From the NCBI GenBank assembly GCA_018268935.1, contig JAFDVS010000019.1, forward strand, positions 112,997 through 176,996: a stretch of 64,000 bases of DNA, given 5' to 3'. Made by a program: the position numbers and the translations under genes. This DNA is from Acidobacteriota bacterium (GTDB lineage Bacteria > Acidobacteriota > Terriglobia > Bryobacterales > Bryobacteraceae). A model generated the notes under the pieces. It was not told where the DNA came from. It worked only from the letters and a program-made list of their open reading frames with translations, and did no database searches. Each line of letters begins with the position of its first letter. Positions within the stretch are counted from its first letter, which is position 1. Positions 36,359-44,824 of the stretch are shown piece after piece.

Positions 36359-37862
36359 CCTTGCCCCGGTAGCATTCCTCCGTCAGCAGCCTCGCCTGAA
36401 TCGGGCCCAGGCGCCCTACCAACTCCCCGTAAAACTCCTCTCGCGACTGCTCCCGCACCAGCCGGTCCCTCACCTCGCGCTGCCTGGCAAAGCCCGCCGC
36501 GGTTACGGCGTCCGGATTGACCAGCGAAGTCAGCAGCCCGTGCAGTTCCTTCCGCACTCCCTCATGCTGCTTGTCCTTGGCCAGGTTGCGGAACTCGCCA
36601 GGGTCATTTTTCAAATCAAACAGCAGCGGCTCATCGCCGGTGAAGTAGAGGTACTTCCAATGCTCCTTGCGGATCAGAAAGGAGCCCGTGGCGTTGCCTT
36701 CCGAATGCGACTCGGCGTAAGCATAGCCCGGATGCGAGCCATTGAGCAGCGAATGCCCGCGCAGCTCACGTGTGCGCTCGGCGCCGCCCGCTTCGAGCAT
36801 CGTGGCCACCATATCGGCGTGACTCACCGGCGTCTCCACCGTCTTGCCCTTCCCTACCCCGGGCCCGGCCATGATCAGCGGCACTCGCGCCGCGCCATCG
36901 AGCAGCACATTCTTCAGCCACAGCCCGTGCTCGCCAAGCATCTCGCCGTGGTCGCTCGTGTAGATCACCAGCGTGTTCTCCGCCTGCCCCGAACGGTCGA
37001 GTTCGTCCATCACCTCGCCAATTAACCCATCGAGTTCGGTGATCAATCCGAAGTATGCAGCCCGCGCCCTCTGCACGCGCTCGCGCGGAACGGGGTTCTG
37101 GATGTTCTTAAAATTGGCCAGCATCTGGAAGGCGGCATGGCGCGACTCCAGATAGTTTGCCGGCCACTGCGGCAGCGGCATCTTCTCCGGCGGATACATC
37201 TCCTGATACTTCGCGTGGGCATGGAACTTGGGATGCGGCTTCGTAAAGCCGACATACATGCACCACGGCGCCGCACCGCGCTTCGACTCCTCGCGCAGGA
37301 AGCGCAGGGCGCGATCAGCCTTGTCCTTATCCGGGGCCACGCGGTCGGCGAAGCTGCCGTTGGCGTTGGCGCGCTCCCCCGCGCGGAAGCAGACCGGCAT
37401 GCGGAACAGCGAGGTAATGTCTGGATCGGTGGAATGGCCGTGCGATGTCTTCTCCTCGCGGAAGCCAAAATCCTTGCCCTGCCAGAGATCCATCTTGCCG
37501 GTGGCCCAGCAGCGATAGCCGGCCTTCGTCAGCCGGTTGCCCCAAGTCAAAGCCCGCCCATCAAAGGGAGTGCTGTTGCAGAACGAGCCCACATCCGAAG
37601 CGAACTGGCCCGTCATCATCGCCGCCCGCCCCGGAGCACACACAGGGCTGCCGCAGTAGGCTTGCCGGAAGTTGGCGCCTCGCGCCGCCAGCCGGTCCAG
37701 ATTGGGCGTACGGACAATCGGGTGCCCATTGGCCCCTACATAAGCGCCTGCGTGCTGATCGGAGCAGATGAAGAGGATGTTCGGACGCTTGGCGCCCTGC
37801 TGGGCCGCTGCCGCCGCCGCGCTCAAAGCGCTGCCAATGGCCGTTCGCCGGGTGAGTTCCAT
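36351..37862 (-). CDS. Tat-exported sulfatase
   Basis: 503 residues. Twin-arginine signal (LTRRTAIGSALSAAAAAA), then the type I sulfatase core: PNILFICSDQHAGAY with the metal-binding Asp, and CAPGR (residues 75-79), the CxPxR motif whose Cys becomes formylglycine. Later VIYTSDHGEMLGEHGLW carries the second metal-binding Asp/His. It hydrolyses a sulfate ester, probably on a polysaccharide. The start at 37862 has AGGAGA five bases upstream. The maturase (FGE or anSME) is not adjacent. Divergent from the cytochrome c' gene. Confidence 0.93.
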   Translation of the reverse strand: MELTRRTAIGSALSAAAAAAQQGAKRPNILFICSDQHAGAYVGANGHPIVRTPNLDRLAARGANFRQAYCGSPVCAPGRAAMMTGQFASDVGSFCNSTPFDGRALTWGNRLTKAGYRCWATGKMDLWQGKDFGFREEKTSHGHSTDPDITSLFRMPVCFRAGERANANGSFADRVAPDKDKADRALRFLREESKRGAAPWCMYVGFTKPHPKFHAHAKYQEMYPPEKMPLPQWPANYLESRHAAFQMLANFKNIQNPVPRERVQRARAAYFGLITELDGLIGEVMDELDRSGQAENTLVIYTSDHGEMLGEHGLWLKNVLLDGAARVPLIMAGPGVGKGKTVETPVSHADMVATMLEAGGAERTRELRGHSLLNGSHPGYAYAESHSEGNATGSFLIRKEHWKYLYFTGDEPLLFDLKNDPGEFRNLAKDKQHEGVRKELHGLLTSLVNPDAVTAAGFARQREVRDRLVREQSREEFYGELVGRLGPIQARLLTEECYRGKAI

Positions 37863-37984
37863 GGATTCTCCTGATGGTGAGGATACACCCAAAATCGGGT
37901 CGAATGCCCCAATTGGGTGGGTGAAAATACACATCCCCTTGGTTCCCCATGGGCTTTTTGGGGGGAACTCGCGGTTCTCCCGTG

Positions 37985-38001
37985 TTGGCACCCTACTTGC
38001 T
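37985..38001 (+). promoter_or_regulatory. Sigma-54 (-24/-12) promoter
   Basis: TTGGCACCCTACTTGCT: TGGCAC at -24 and TTGCT at -12 with the exact spacing (GG and GC separated by ten bases), matching the RpoN consensus. Expected transcription start near 38013, 28 bases before the ATG of the cytochrome c' gene. A sigma-54 promoter needs an enhancer-binding activator, and none is in the window. Confidence 0.8.
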
Positions 38002-38040
38002 GCAATCCGGGAACCCAAGTCTGTAAGGAAAGGAAACTAG

Positions 38041-38466
38041 ATGAACCGGAAGCAACTGCTGACATTCGCCGCCGCCTGCCTCCTGGCCGCCTCGCTCCCC
38101 ATGATTGCGCAGGTGTCCAAGGGCAAGACCCGCCCCATGGAAACCAAGATTCTGATGAAGGCCATTAACGGCCCGCAGTGCACTGCGCTCGCCAAGGCCC
38201 TCAAAGCCGGCCCTGCCGATGACAAAGCGTGGGCCGATATCGTCATGAATGCCCAGATGCTGAACGAAGCCGGCCACATCCTGATGGCCGACGGCCGCTG
38301 CCCCGACAAAGCGTGGGCCGATGCCTCCACCAAGCTGCGCGAAGGCTCCGAAGCCGTGCTGAAGGCCGCCGAATCGAAGAACACCGAAGCCGCAATGGAA
38401 GCACTCAACAACGGCGTGCTCGCTTCCTGCAAAGGCTGCCACTCCGTCCACCGGGCCAAGAAGTAG
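38041..38466 (+). CDS. Cytochrome c'-like (class II) periplasmic cytochrome
   Basis: 141 residues. Signal peptide (LLTFAAACLLAASLPMIA), a helical body, and a single CKGCH haem-attachment motif at residues 130-134, ten residues from the C-terminus, as in class II cytochromes c. These bind NO or act in electron transfer. AAGGAAAGGAAA precedes the ATG. A sigma-54 promoter lies directly upstream. Convergent with the haem-binding protein gene, 24 bases apart. Confidence 0.85.
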   Translation: MNRKQLLTFAAACLLAASLPMIAQVSKGKTRPMETKILMKAINGPQCTALAKALKAGPADDKAWADIVMNAQMLNEAGHILMADGRCPDKAWADASTKLREGSEAVLKAAESKNTEAAMEALNNGVLASCKGCHSVHRAKK

Positions 38467-38490
38467 CATTCGATCTTTGTGTGTGTGCGC

Positions 38491-38982
38491 TTAACGGGGG
38501 CGTTTCTTGCGCAGAGCGAGAAGGCGCCCCCCTCCTTTTGCCGTCCACTGGCAGAACCCTTTGATGTCCTCCGGGTTCAGTGCAGCCTGGCTGTGCAGCA
38601 TGACGTACTCCGGTTTGGGCATGCGGCCCACCGTAACGTCAGTGCACGAGGCCATCAATAATCCAACCGCCTTTTCCAGCTTCCCTCCTGCCTCATCCGT
38701 CCAATCCGAGAAGTTCATCACCTTCCGCGCCTTCTCTACGTCCTTCGCCACCATCCACGACGCGGGGGCGATGTAGCTGTACCAGGGCCACTGCGTGTCG
38801 TTGGAATGGCAGTCGTGACAGGAGCGATTGAGCAGGGCCTTCACCGGCGGAGCAATGTGCAGATGCGCGTCTATGCCGCGCGCGGCATTGGACGGCGGAT
38901 TCGTCCGTTCGACCGGAACAAACTGAATTCCCGCGAAAGCGACACCCATCGCGCACAGGCCCCAAAGCAGAAACCTCTTCAT
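38491..38982 (-). CDS. Haem-binding domain protein (Haem_bd family)
   Basis: 163 residues. Signal or anchor helix (FLLWGLCAMGVAFAGI), then the Haem_bd signature: NPP, a CHDCHSNDTQWPWYSYIAP stretch with the c-type haem motif CHDCH, SWMVAKDVEKARKVMNFSDW, and MPKPEYVMLHSQAALN near the C-terminus. Found in many Bacteroidota and Acidobacteriota as a periplasmic monohaem protein of unknown electron-transfer role. The start at 38982 fits the signal and has AGGTGAGG upstream. Convergent with the cytochrome c' gene. Confidence 0.88.
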   Translation of the reverse strand: MKRFLLWGLCAMGVAFAGIQFVPVERTNPPSNAARGIDAHLHIAPPVKALLNRSCHDCHSNDTQWPWYSYIAPASWMVAKDVEKARKVMNFSDWTDEAGGKLEKAVGLLMASCTDVTVGRMPKPEYVMLHSQAALNPEDIKGFCQWTAKGGGRLLALRKKRPR

Positions 38983-39027
38983 GTGTGCCTCACCTAGCAT
39001 GCAACTGGCCAATTGAATGGGCCTATC

Positions 39028-41844
39028 ATGGATTCAATGCGTCTCGTTTTGCTTCTTTGTTTCACCTCCTCTCTGTTTGCTCAATCCGTCACGGTGACCG
39101 ACCTTCGCACGGAGTATCTGCGCAACCCCGATGGCATTGCCGGAATCGCCCCGCGGCTGAGCTGGCGGCTGGAATCGGCGGCCCGCAACGTGCGGCAGAC
39201 GGCCTATCAGATTCTGGTTTCGAGCAGCGCACAGAACCTCGCTTCTGGCAAAGCCGATTTGTGGGACAGTGGGAAGCAGACGTCGCGGCAATCGGCGCAG
39301 ATCGCTTTTGGAGGCACGCGGCTCAACTCGCGCCAGCAGTGCTTCTGGAAGGTCCGCGTGTGGGATCAGGAGAACAAGCCTTCCAACTGGAGCGAGCCGG
39401 CCCGCTGGTCGATGGGCCTTCTGTCCATCCGCGACTGGCAGGCAGCCTGGATCAGCCATCAGGACACGGCGCCGCTGCACACCAGCCGCGAGAAGCTCTA
39501 CCTGCCCGCGCCGCGCTACTACCGCAAGCCATTCCGCGCGGCCCAGCCAGTGAAGCGGGCGATGCTCTATGCCTCGGCGCTCGGCATCTATGATGCCTAC
39601 TTGAACGGCAAGCGCGTATCGGAGCGGATGTTCTCGCCGGGCTGGTCCGATTACGGGCAGCGCGCCTACTATCAATCGCTCGACGTGACGCCGCTGGTGG
39701 GCTCCGGAGACAACGTGCTCTCGGTGATTCTGGCCGAGGGTTGGTATAGCGGTTACGTCGGCTATGGACTGCTGGTGGGCTATGGGCCGAACAAAGCGGG
39801 GCGCTACTTCTATGGCAAGACCCCGGCGCTGCTGGCGCAACTGGAGATCGAGTATGCCGACGGCAAGCGCGAACTGCTGTACACCGACACGAGTTGGAAG
39901 GTGTCCACTGGCGGCACGCTCGAAGCAGACATGCTGATGGGCGAGACGCACGATGCGCGGCTCGAGCCCGAGGGCTGGCAGCGCGCGGGCTTCGATGACG
40001 CCAAGTGGGCGCAAGCCATTCGGGCCGAAGACAACGGCTCGGCCCGCGCGACGTTCACCGATCGCGGCGGCGAGCGGCTGGTGGAACTCGGCTTTCAGCA
40101 TCCACAGGTGTTGCAGCCCTATCTCGCGCCGCCTGTGATGCCCGTTGAGGAGATCAAGCCGGTGAAGGTCATGCCTACTGCCGGCGGCGGCTATCTCTTC
40201 GACTTCGGCCAGAATTTTTCCGGCGTTGTGCGGCTGAAGGCAACCGCGCCGGCGGGCACTCGCGTGCAGATCGAGTTCGGCGAGATGCTGCACAAAGACG
40301 GGCGGCTCAGCCGCGAGAATCTGCGCAAGGCGCGGGCCATCGATGCTTATGTTTTTGGCGGCAAGGGCGAAGAGAGCTGGACTCCGCGATTCACCTATCA
40401 TGGCTTCCGCTACGCCGAGTTGAAGGGTTTCCCTTCGACCCCGGACCTGAACACGCTTACGGGAATCGTGGTGCACTCGGCGACGCCGTTGACCAGCACC
40501 TTCAAAGCCTCCGACCCCATGCTCGAAAAGCTCCATTCGAACATCGTCTGGACGCAGCGTTCGAACTTCGTGGAGTTGCCCACCGATTGCCCGCAGCGCG
40601 ATGAGCGGCTCGGATGGACCGGCGACGCCCAGACCTACGCGCGCACGGCGAGCTATCACGCCGATGTGGCGGCCTTCTTCACCAAGTGGATGTCGGATCT
40701 GGCGGAAGCGCAGCGGCCCAACGGCGCATTTCCGGACTACGCACCCTATCCCATGCAGCACGGTGGCGGGAATGCGAGCTACGGCACGGCCTGGATGGAC
40801 GCAGGGATCATCGTGCCGCACACCATGTGGAAGGTGTACGGCGACCGGCGCATGATTGAGCAGTACTGGCAGGCGATGACGCGCTTCATGGAGTTCCGCC
40901 TCGCCGCGAGCCCCGAGTTCCGCGGCGTGAAGCACGGCAACCCGTGGGGAGACTGGCTGGCCATCGGGAGCGAGACTCCGCTTGAGCTGATCGACGCGGC
41001 TTACTTCGCCTACGACGCGAAGCTGATGGAGGAGATGGCCGCGGCCAGCAATCAGGAGTTCGAATCGCAGCGCTACCGGACGCTCTTCCGCAATATCCGG
41101 GACCGCTTTGCGCGAGACTACGTCCTGCCCGGCGGGAAGATGAAAGTGGAGACGCAAACGGCCTACGCGCTGGCGCTGCACTTCGATCTCATTCCGGCCA
41201 ATCTGCGGATGCAGGCGGGTCAGCACCTGGCCGATCTCGTCAAGGCAAGCGGGTACAAGATGACCACGGGTTTCCTCGGAACGAAGCCGCTCATTCCGGC
41301 GCTGACGGCCACGGGGCACAATGACCTGGCGCTGCGGCTGGTGCAGTCGCGCCAGTTCCCATCGTGGGGTTATGAAGTGGAGAACGGCGCCACGACCATC
41401 TGGGAGCGTTGGAACAGCTACACGAAGGAAGGCGGCATCCACGAGCCGAGTATGAATTCGTTCAGCCACTATGCCTTCGGCGCGGTGAGCGAATGGATCT
41501 TCTCGCGGCTGGCGGGGATTGATACCGAAGGGCCGGCGTATGAGCGTATCCGCATCCGGCCCAATCCGCCGTCGAAGGCGTACGAAGGCGAGCACAAGCT
41601 GGAGTCGATTGCGGCCACCTACGATTCCATTCGCGGGCGCATCGGCTCGGCGTGGCGCAAGACGGCCGATGGTTGGGAGTTGACCATCATCGTGCCGCCG
41701 AATGGCACGGCGTGGGTGGAGCTGCCCGCGGCGTCGCGCGAGCAGGTGAAGGAAGACGGCGGCGCACGGTTCCTGAAGATGGAAGCGGGCCGCCCTGTAT
41801 ACGAAGCCGGATCGGGGACCTACCGCTTCGCCTGGCGCGAGTAA
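39028..41844 (+). CDS. Alpha-L-rhamnosidase (GH78)
   Basis: 938 residues. Signal peptide (RLVLLLCFTSSLFAQ). An N-terminal Ig-like domain (VTDLRTEYLRNPDGIAGIAPRLSW), beta-sandwich carbohydrate-binding domains (residues about 130-420, including FSPGWSDYGQRAYYQSLDVT), then the (alpha/alpha)6 catalytic barrel: ELPTDCPQRDERLGWTGDAQ carries the conserved acidic residues of GH78, followed by WERWNSY and SMNSFSHYAFGAV. It releases terminal L-rhamnose from plant or bacterial glycans in the periplasm or outside. ATG 39028 is chosen; 39037 is also possible and no strong ribosome-binding site decides. The 3' end overlaps the convergent PEP-CTERM gene by 25 bases. Confidence 0.93.
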   Translation: MDSMRLVLLLCFTSSLFAQSVTVTDLRTEYLRNPDGIAGIAPRLSWRLESAARNVRQTAYQILVSSSAQNLASGKADLWDSGKQTSRQSAQIAFGGTRLNSRQQCFWKVRVWDQENKPSNWSEPARWSMGLLSIRDWQAAWISHQDTAPLHTSREKLYLPAPRYYRKPFRAAQPVKRAMLYASALGIYDAYLNGKRVSERMFSPGWSDYGQRAYYQSLDVTPLVGSGDNVLSVILAEGWYSGYVGYGLLVGYGPNKAGRYFYGKTPALLAQLEIEYADGKRELLYTDTSWKVSTGGTLEADMLMGETHDARLEPEGWQRAGFDDAKWAQAIRAEDNGSARATFTDRGGERLVELGFQHPQVLQPYLAPPVMPVEEIKPVKVMPTAGGGYLFDFGQNFSGVVRLKATAPAGTRVQIEFGEMLHKDGRLSRENLRKARAIDAYVFGGKGEESWTPRFTYHGFRYAELKGFPSTPDLNTLTGIVVHSATPLTSTFKASDPMLEKLHSNIVWTQRSNFVELPTDCPQRDERLGWTGDAQTYARTASYHADVAAFFTKWMSDLAEAQRPNGAFPDYAPYPMQHGGGNASYGTAWMDAGIIVPHTMWKVYGDRRMIEQYWQAMTRFMEFRLAASPEFRGVKHGNPWGDWLAIGSETPLELIDAAYFAYDAKLMEEMAAASNQEFESQRYRTLFRNIRDRFARDYVLPGGKMKVETQTAYALALHFDLIPANLRMQAGQHLADLVKASGYKMTTGFLGTKPLIPALTATGHNDLALRLVQSRQFPSWGYEVENGATTIWERWNSYTKEGGIHEPSMNSFSHYAFGAVSEWIFSRLAGIDTEGPAYERIRIRPNPPSKAYEGEHKLESIAATYDSIRGRIGSAWRKTADGWELTIIVPPNGTAWVELPAASREQVKEDGGARFLKMEAGRPVYEAGSGTYRFAWRE

Positions 41845-42854
41845 CCGCGCAAGGTGACCACGGCCAGGCCGAGGGCAGCCAGAGCAAACGCGCCCGGCTC
41901 GGGGACATCCGAGGCGATGACGGTTCCATAGTAGTTGAAAGTGTTCACCGAATCGTCCATTTCGAACCACGTATCGGCATAGGTGCTTTGCCCCGGATTG
42001 AGAATTCCGATCGCGAAAGTCGGCAGTTTGGATGTCCGGTCCACGCCAGGCGTAAATACGTTGACATCGGTTTGGCTGAGCGGCATGTAGTTGTTCGGAT
42101 TGACCGGCTTGTTGCTGAGATTGCCGGTGTTGAACCTGCCTGCGGCGTTGTCGTAAGTCGCGAGTTCGCCGTTGAGGGTTACGGCGTATACGAGCAGCAT
42201 CAGATCGAGCGTGCGTTGCGTGTTGTTGGTCCAAAGGAAGCGCGTTTTCCAAAGCTTCGTCCCACCCTCCATGTCGGAGATGGAAAGAAGCGTCTGCTGG
42301 CCGGAGATGTTCGTCCTGGAGTAAAGAGGGGCATCGCGGCGGTAGATCATTTGACCGTAGAACCAGAAGTCGTTGACGGCGTCGGAGACTTCGTCCATCC
42401 ACACGACATCGACGCTCTCTCCGGGCGCCAGATCGCCGATGCCGCGCATGGCTGGGGAAGAACTGGAGTCCACCCCAAAGCCGAAGGGCGAGGTGGTGGA
42501 AAGCGACTCGGGGAGGTGGCGGGACTCGATGACGTCCCCTGAATTGTCCGGGGTATCCCAGGTGTGAGTCGTGTCGTTCCAGGTGGCGTAGGTCCCATTG
42601 AATCTCTCCGCGTAATTGACAAAGCCGGCTTGATAGACGGGGAACGGATTGTTGTTGGTGATCCGCATCATGGTTTGCCAGATCTTGGTATCGCCGGGCA
42701 CGTCGAGGATGGCGTAATTGGTTTGCTGCAAGCTGAGCCCGCCCGTTTCCCAGATGGGACCGGCTTGGGCAATGGCAGCACAGAGTAAGAAGAGAAGTTG
42801 CAGTCGCTGAAGCATGACACTTGGAATGCGACACATTCGCGCTTTGCGCTTCAT
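41820..42854 (-). CDS. PEP-CTERM secreted protein of unknown function
   Basis: 344 residues. Signal peptide core LQLLFLLCAAIAQA after a basic n-region (MKRKAR), and a C-terminal sorting signal VPEPGAFALAALGLAVVTL with RGYSRQAKR. The mature part is rich in Asn, Thr, Tyr and Trp and probably beta-structured (IWQTMMRITNNNPFPVYQAGF). AGGAA lies about four bases before the ATG at 42854. No domain is recognised. It needs an exosortase that is not in this window. Divergent from the MerR gene. Confidence 0.82.
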   Translation of the reverse strand: MKRKARMCRIPSVMLQRLQLLFLLCAAIAQAGPIWETGGLSLQQTNYAILDVPGDTKIWQTMMRITNNNPFPVYQAGFVNYAERFNGTYATWNDTTHTWDTPDNSGDVIESRHLPESLSTTSPFGFGVDSSSSPAMRGIGDLAPGESVDVVWMDEVSDAVNDFWFYGQMIYRRDAPLYSRTNISGQQTLLSISDMEGGTKLWKTRFLWTNNTQRTLDLMLLVYAVTLNGELATYDNAAGRFNTGNLSNKPVNPNNYMPLSQTDVNVFTPGVDRTSKLPTFAIGILNPGQSTYADTWFEMDDSVNTFNYYGTVIASDVPEPGAFALAALGLAVVTLRGYSRQAKR

Positions 42855-42886
42855 CGATTCCTGCGAAACGCCGGATAAACTGCTCC

Positions 42887-42915
42887 TTGACGTAGCCCCT
42901 TTGTTTCATTAGGAT
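42887..42915 (+). promoter_or_regulatory. Sigma-70-type promoter of the MerR-family gene
   Basis: TTGACG (42887-42892), 17-base spacer, TAGGAT (42910-42915). Predicted start near 42922, about 26 bases before ATG 42948. It rules out the in-frame TTG at 42915 as the translation start. Confidence 0.6.
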
Positions 42916-42947
42916 TGAATGGAGCCTCCCCTCGTAGCGTAGAGAAG

Positions 42948-43379
42948 ATGGCGAACCCTGCTGTATCGACGGTCCAGACTCACCCGGAAATTCCGGACAA
43001 GCTCTATTTCCGTATTGGCGATGTGAGCAAGCTGGCTCAAGTGAAGCCATTTGTCCTCCGTTTCTGGGAAAGTGAATTCCCGCAATTAGGTCCAAAGAAA
43101 TCGGGTACAGGACACCGGCTCTACCGCCGCAAGGACGTAGAGTTAGTGCTCGAAATCAAGCGGCTGCTCTACGATGAACGATTCACCATAGAGGGCGCGC
43201 GGAACTACCTGGCGGCGAAGGCAGCATCGAAGCCTCAGCCGGTCAAAGGCAAGAAGAAACTGGATGTAGTGGCGGCGACGCCGGCCATCCAGGGGGACCT
43301 GTTTGGAAGCGGCATCGCACCGTCGGCGCTGGAGCCGATTCGCGATGAACTGCGGGCGCTATTGAACTTGCTGCGCTAG
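42948..43379 (+). CDS. MerR-family transcriptional regulator
   Basis: 143 residues. The N-terminal winged helix-turn-helix is complete: YFRIGDVSKLAQVKPFVLRFWE, then GTGHRLYRRKDVELVLEIKRLL. The C-terminal part has no metal-binding cysteines, so a metal sensor is unlikely; short MerR-like proteins of this type occur near ihfA-like genes in Proteobacteria with unknown ligands. ATG 42948 has AGAGAAG upstream and lies after a good promoter. Convergent with the ThuA gene. Confidence 0.88.
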   Translation: MANPAVSTVQTHPEIPDKLYFRIGDVSKLAQVKPFVLRFWESEFPQLGPKKSGTGHRLYRRKDVELVLEIKRLLYDERFTIEGARNYLAAKAASKPQPVKGKKKLDVVAATPAIQGDLFGSGIAPSALEPIRDELRALLNLLR

Positions 43380-44824
43380 CGGCCGGCACTCCACAGAATG
43401 GCTCGTTCGACCAGCGTGCGATACCACGGGTTTTCGTGTGCCTCGCGGCCATGGCCGGGCTGCAGCACCACTACCTTCGCAGTCTTCGAAGGGCCAATCC
43501 AGCCGGCGACGCGATCGCTGGTAGGGTGATCGATGGTGAGCAGAGGCTGAATGTTGTCGCCCTGCCAGACGCGGATGTAGGTTTCATCGTAGAGGCGCAT
43601 TTCGGGCAGCCCTTTGACGATGGGGTGATTGCCGGTGGGACGAACGATGAGTTCGACATCGTGCTGGAAGCCGGATTTCTTCAGGTCGTAGCCGCCGCCG
43701 GCGACTTCCTTCCACCACCAATCCCAATCGGCGAAGTCGGCCATGGCGTGATGGAGGACGACGATTCCCTTCCCGCCGCACTCGACGAAGGCTTTCAGGT
43801 TCGCCTTGTGCTCGTCGGGCATGGTGGCCATGAGGTCGTAGAACACGACGACATCGTAGGCCTTGCGGATATCGCGGCGGAAGGCTGCGGGGTGCGGATC
43901 GACATCGACGCGGATGCGGCGGTTGCCTTCGAACATGGCGTAGAGCGAGGCTTCGTGGCTATGGCCTCCGGTGACCAGCAGGACCCGCACAGCGTCCTTG
44001 TCTTTGGGATTGAGATCGATGGATGCGGGCAGCGTAACCGCGTTGCGGGCGGCCCATTCGACGCCGCGCGCGTAGGAGGCAACGAAGCCTGGCGATTGCA
44101 TGGCAGCCAAGTCATGTCCTAGCGCGGTGTGGAAGACACGGCCCTTGCCGTAATCGACGGTCCAGAGAAGCGGCTCGTCCTTGCCGGTGCCGCGTTGCGG
44201 GAGCGCGTCGAAGGCGGTGGCGAGCACATGGATGCCGGGCTCGAGACGGAAGTTGTGATAGAGCTCATCGCTGATGAGGAAGTGGGGCGCAAGGCCTGCG
44301 GCGATGGGGTGCTTGCCGTCTTTCCATGTCACCTGGTAGGCGTGGCGCGTGCCGTGTCCGGTTTTCGGATCGGCCGCGGCCCAGCGCGCGCCCACCATGC
44401 GAGCCCATTCGGGCCAGGGCTGCTGGATGACGCCGGTGCGGCCCATCTTTTCCGCGAGCACTTCCACATCGCCGAAGGGGTAGCTGGCGGCGTGAATGGC
44501 AACGAGTCCCTTGCCCTGGCGAACGAAGTTTTCTATTGCTGCTTCGGTGGGTGGGCTCCATCGCGGACCGCAGTAGTTGACGATCAGCACATCGTAGGGT
44601 TTGAGCGATTCGGCGCTCATGGACATGGGCTCTTCGGTGACACGGACATCGAAGCGTGCGGTGACTTCGAGGATACGGCGCAGGAACGGAGTGGTCGTGC
44701 GCCAATCGTGGTTATTGCGGCCGGTGACGATGAGGGCACGGATTTTGTTGGGCTCGAAGTAAGGCGCATCGGGGACCGCCTGCGCCAGCAGCGTGGCAGG
44801 CAGCAGAAGGAACGCGAGTTTCAT
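43376..44824 (-). CDS. Double ThuA-domain protein, exported
   Basis: 482 residues. Signal peptide (KLAFLLLPATLLAQA), then two tandem ThuA (class I glutamine amidotransferase-like) domains: the first from about residue 28 (IRALIVTGRNNHDWRTTT ... GKGLVAIHAASYPF), the second from about residue 248 (VRVLLVTGGHSHEASLY ... GKGIVVLHHAMADF ... GHGREAHENPWY). ThuA proteins act in trehalose and other disaccharide use, probably with 3-keto sugars. Last gene of a four-gene minus-strand operon; its ATG overlaps the stop of the upstream Gfo/Idh gene (ATGA), which also decides the start. Confidence 0.9.
   Translation of the reverse strand: MKLAFLLLPATLLAQAVPDAPYFEPNKIRALIVTGRNNHDWRTTTPFLRRILEVTARFDVRVTEEPMSMSAESLKPYDVLIVNYCGPRWSPPTEAAIENFVRQGKGLVAIHAASYPFGDVEVLAEKMGRTGVIQQPWPEWARMVGARWAAADPKTGHGTRHAYQVTWKDGKHPIAAGLAPHFLISDELYHNFRLEPGIHVLATAFDALPQRGTGKDEPLLWTVDYGKGRVFHTALGHDLAAMQSPGFVASYARGVEWAARNAVTLPASIDLNPKDKDAVRVLLVTGGHSHEASLYAMFEGNRRIRVDVDPHPAAFRRDIRKAYDVVVFYDLMATMPDEHKANLKAFVECGGKGIVVLHHAMADFADWDWWWKEVAGGGYDLKKSGFQHDVELIVRPTGNHPIVKGLPEMRLYDETYIRVWQGDNIQPLLTIDHPTSDRVAGWIGPSKTAKVVVLQPGHGREAHENPWYRTLVERAILWSAGR

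Larger units (their letters stand above)
36000..40000. other. GC-skew switch zone
   Basis: Left of this zone the + strand is C-rich regardless of gene direction (hand counts: 26 C to 11 G at 3001-3060 in a + gene, 32 C to 14 G at 32401-32460 in a - gene). Right of it the + strand is G-rich (26 G to 15 C at 52561-52620 in a - gene, 23 G to 17 C at 61021-61080 in a + gene). The change occurs gradually across the sulfatase-cytochrome-rhamnosidase genes. Confidence 0.7.

Noticed and set aside
38983..39027. Replication origin sequence at the skew switch
   Set aside because: The intergenic space is short, no DnaA box cluster or AT-rich unwinding element is visible, so only the skew itself is reported.
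39034..43095. 1353-residue minus-strand open frame opposite the rhamnosidase gene
   Set aside because: It is antisense to a clear GH78 gene and a PEP-CTERM gene in another frame, is His/Arg-rich without domains, and results from high GC lacking stop codons.
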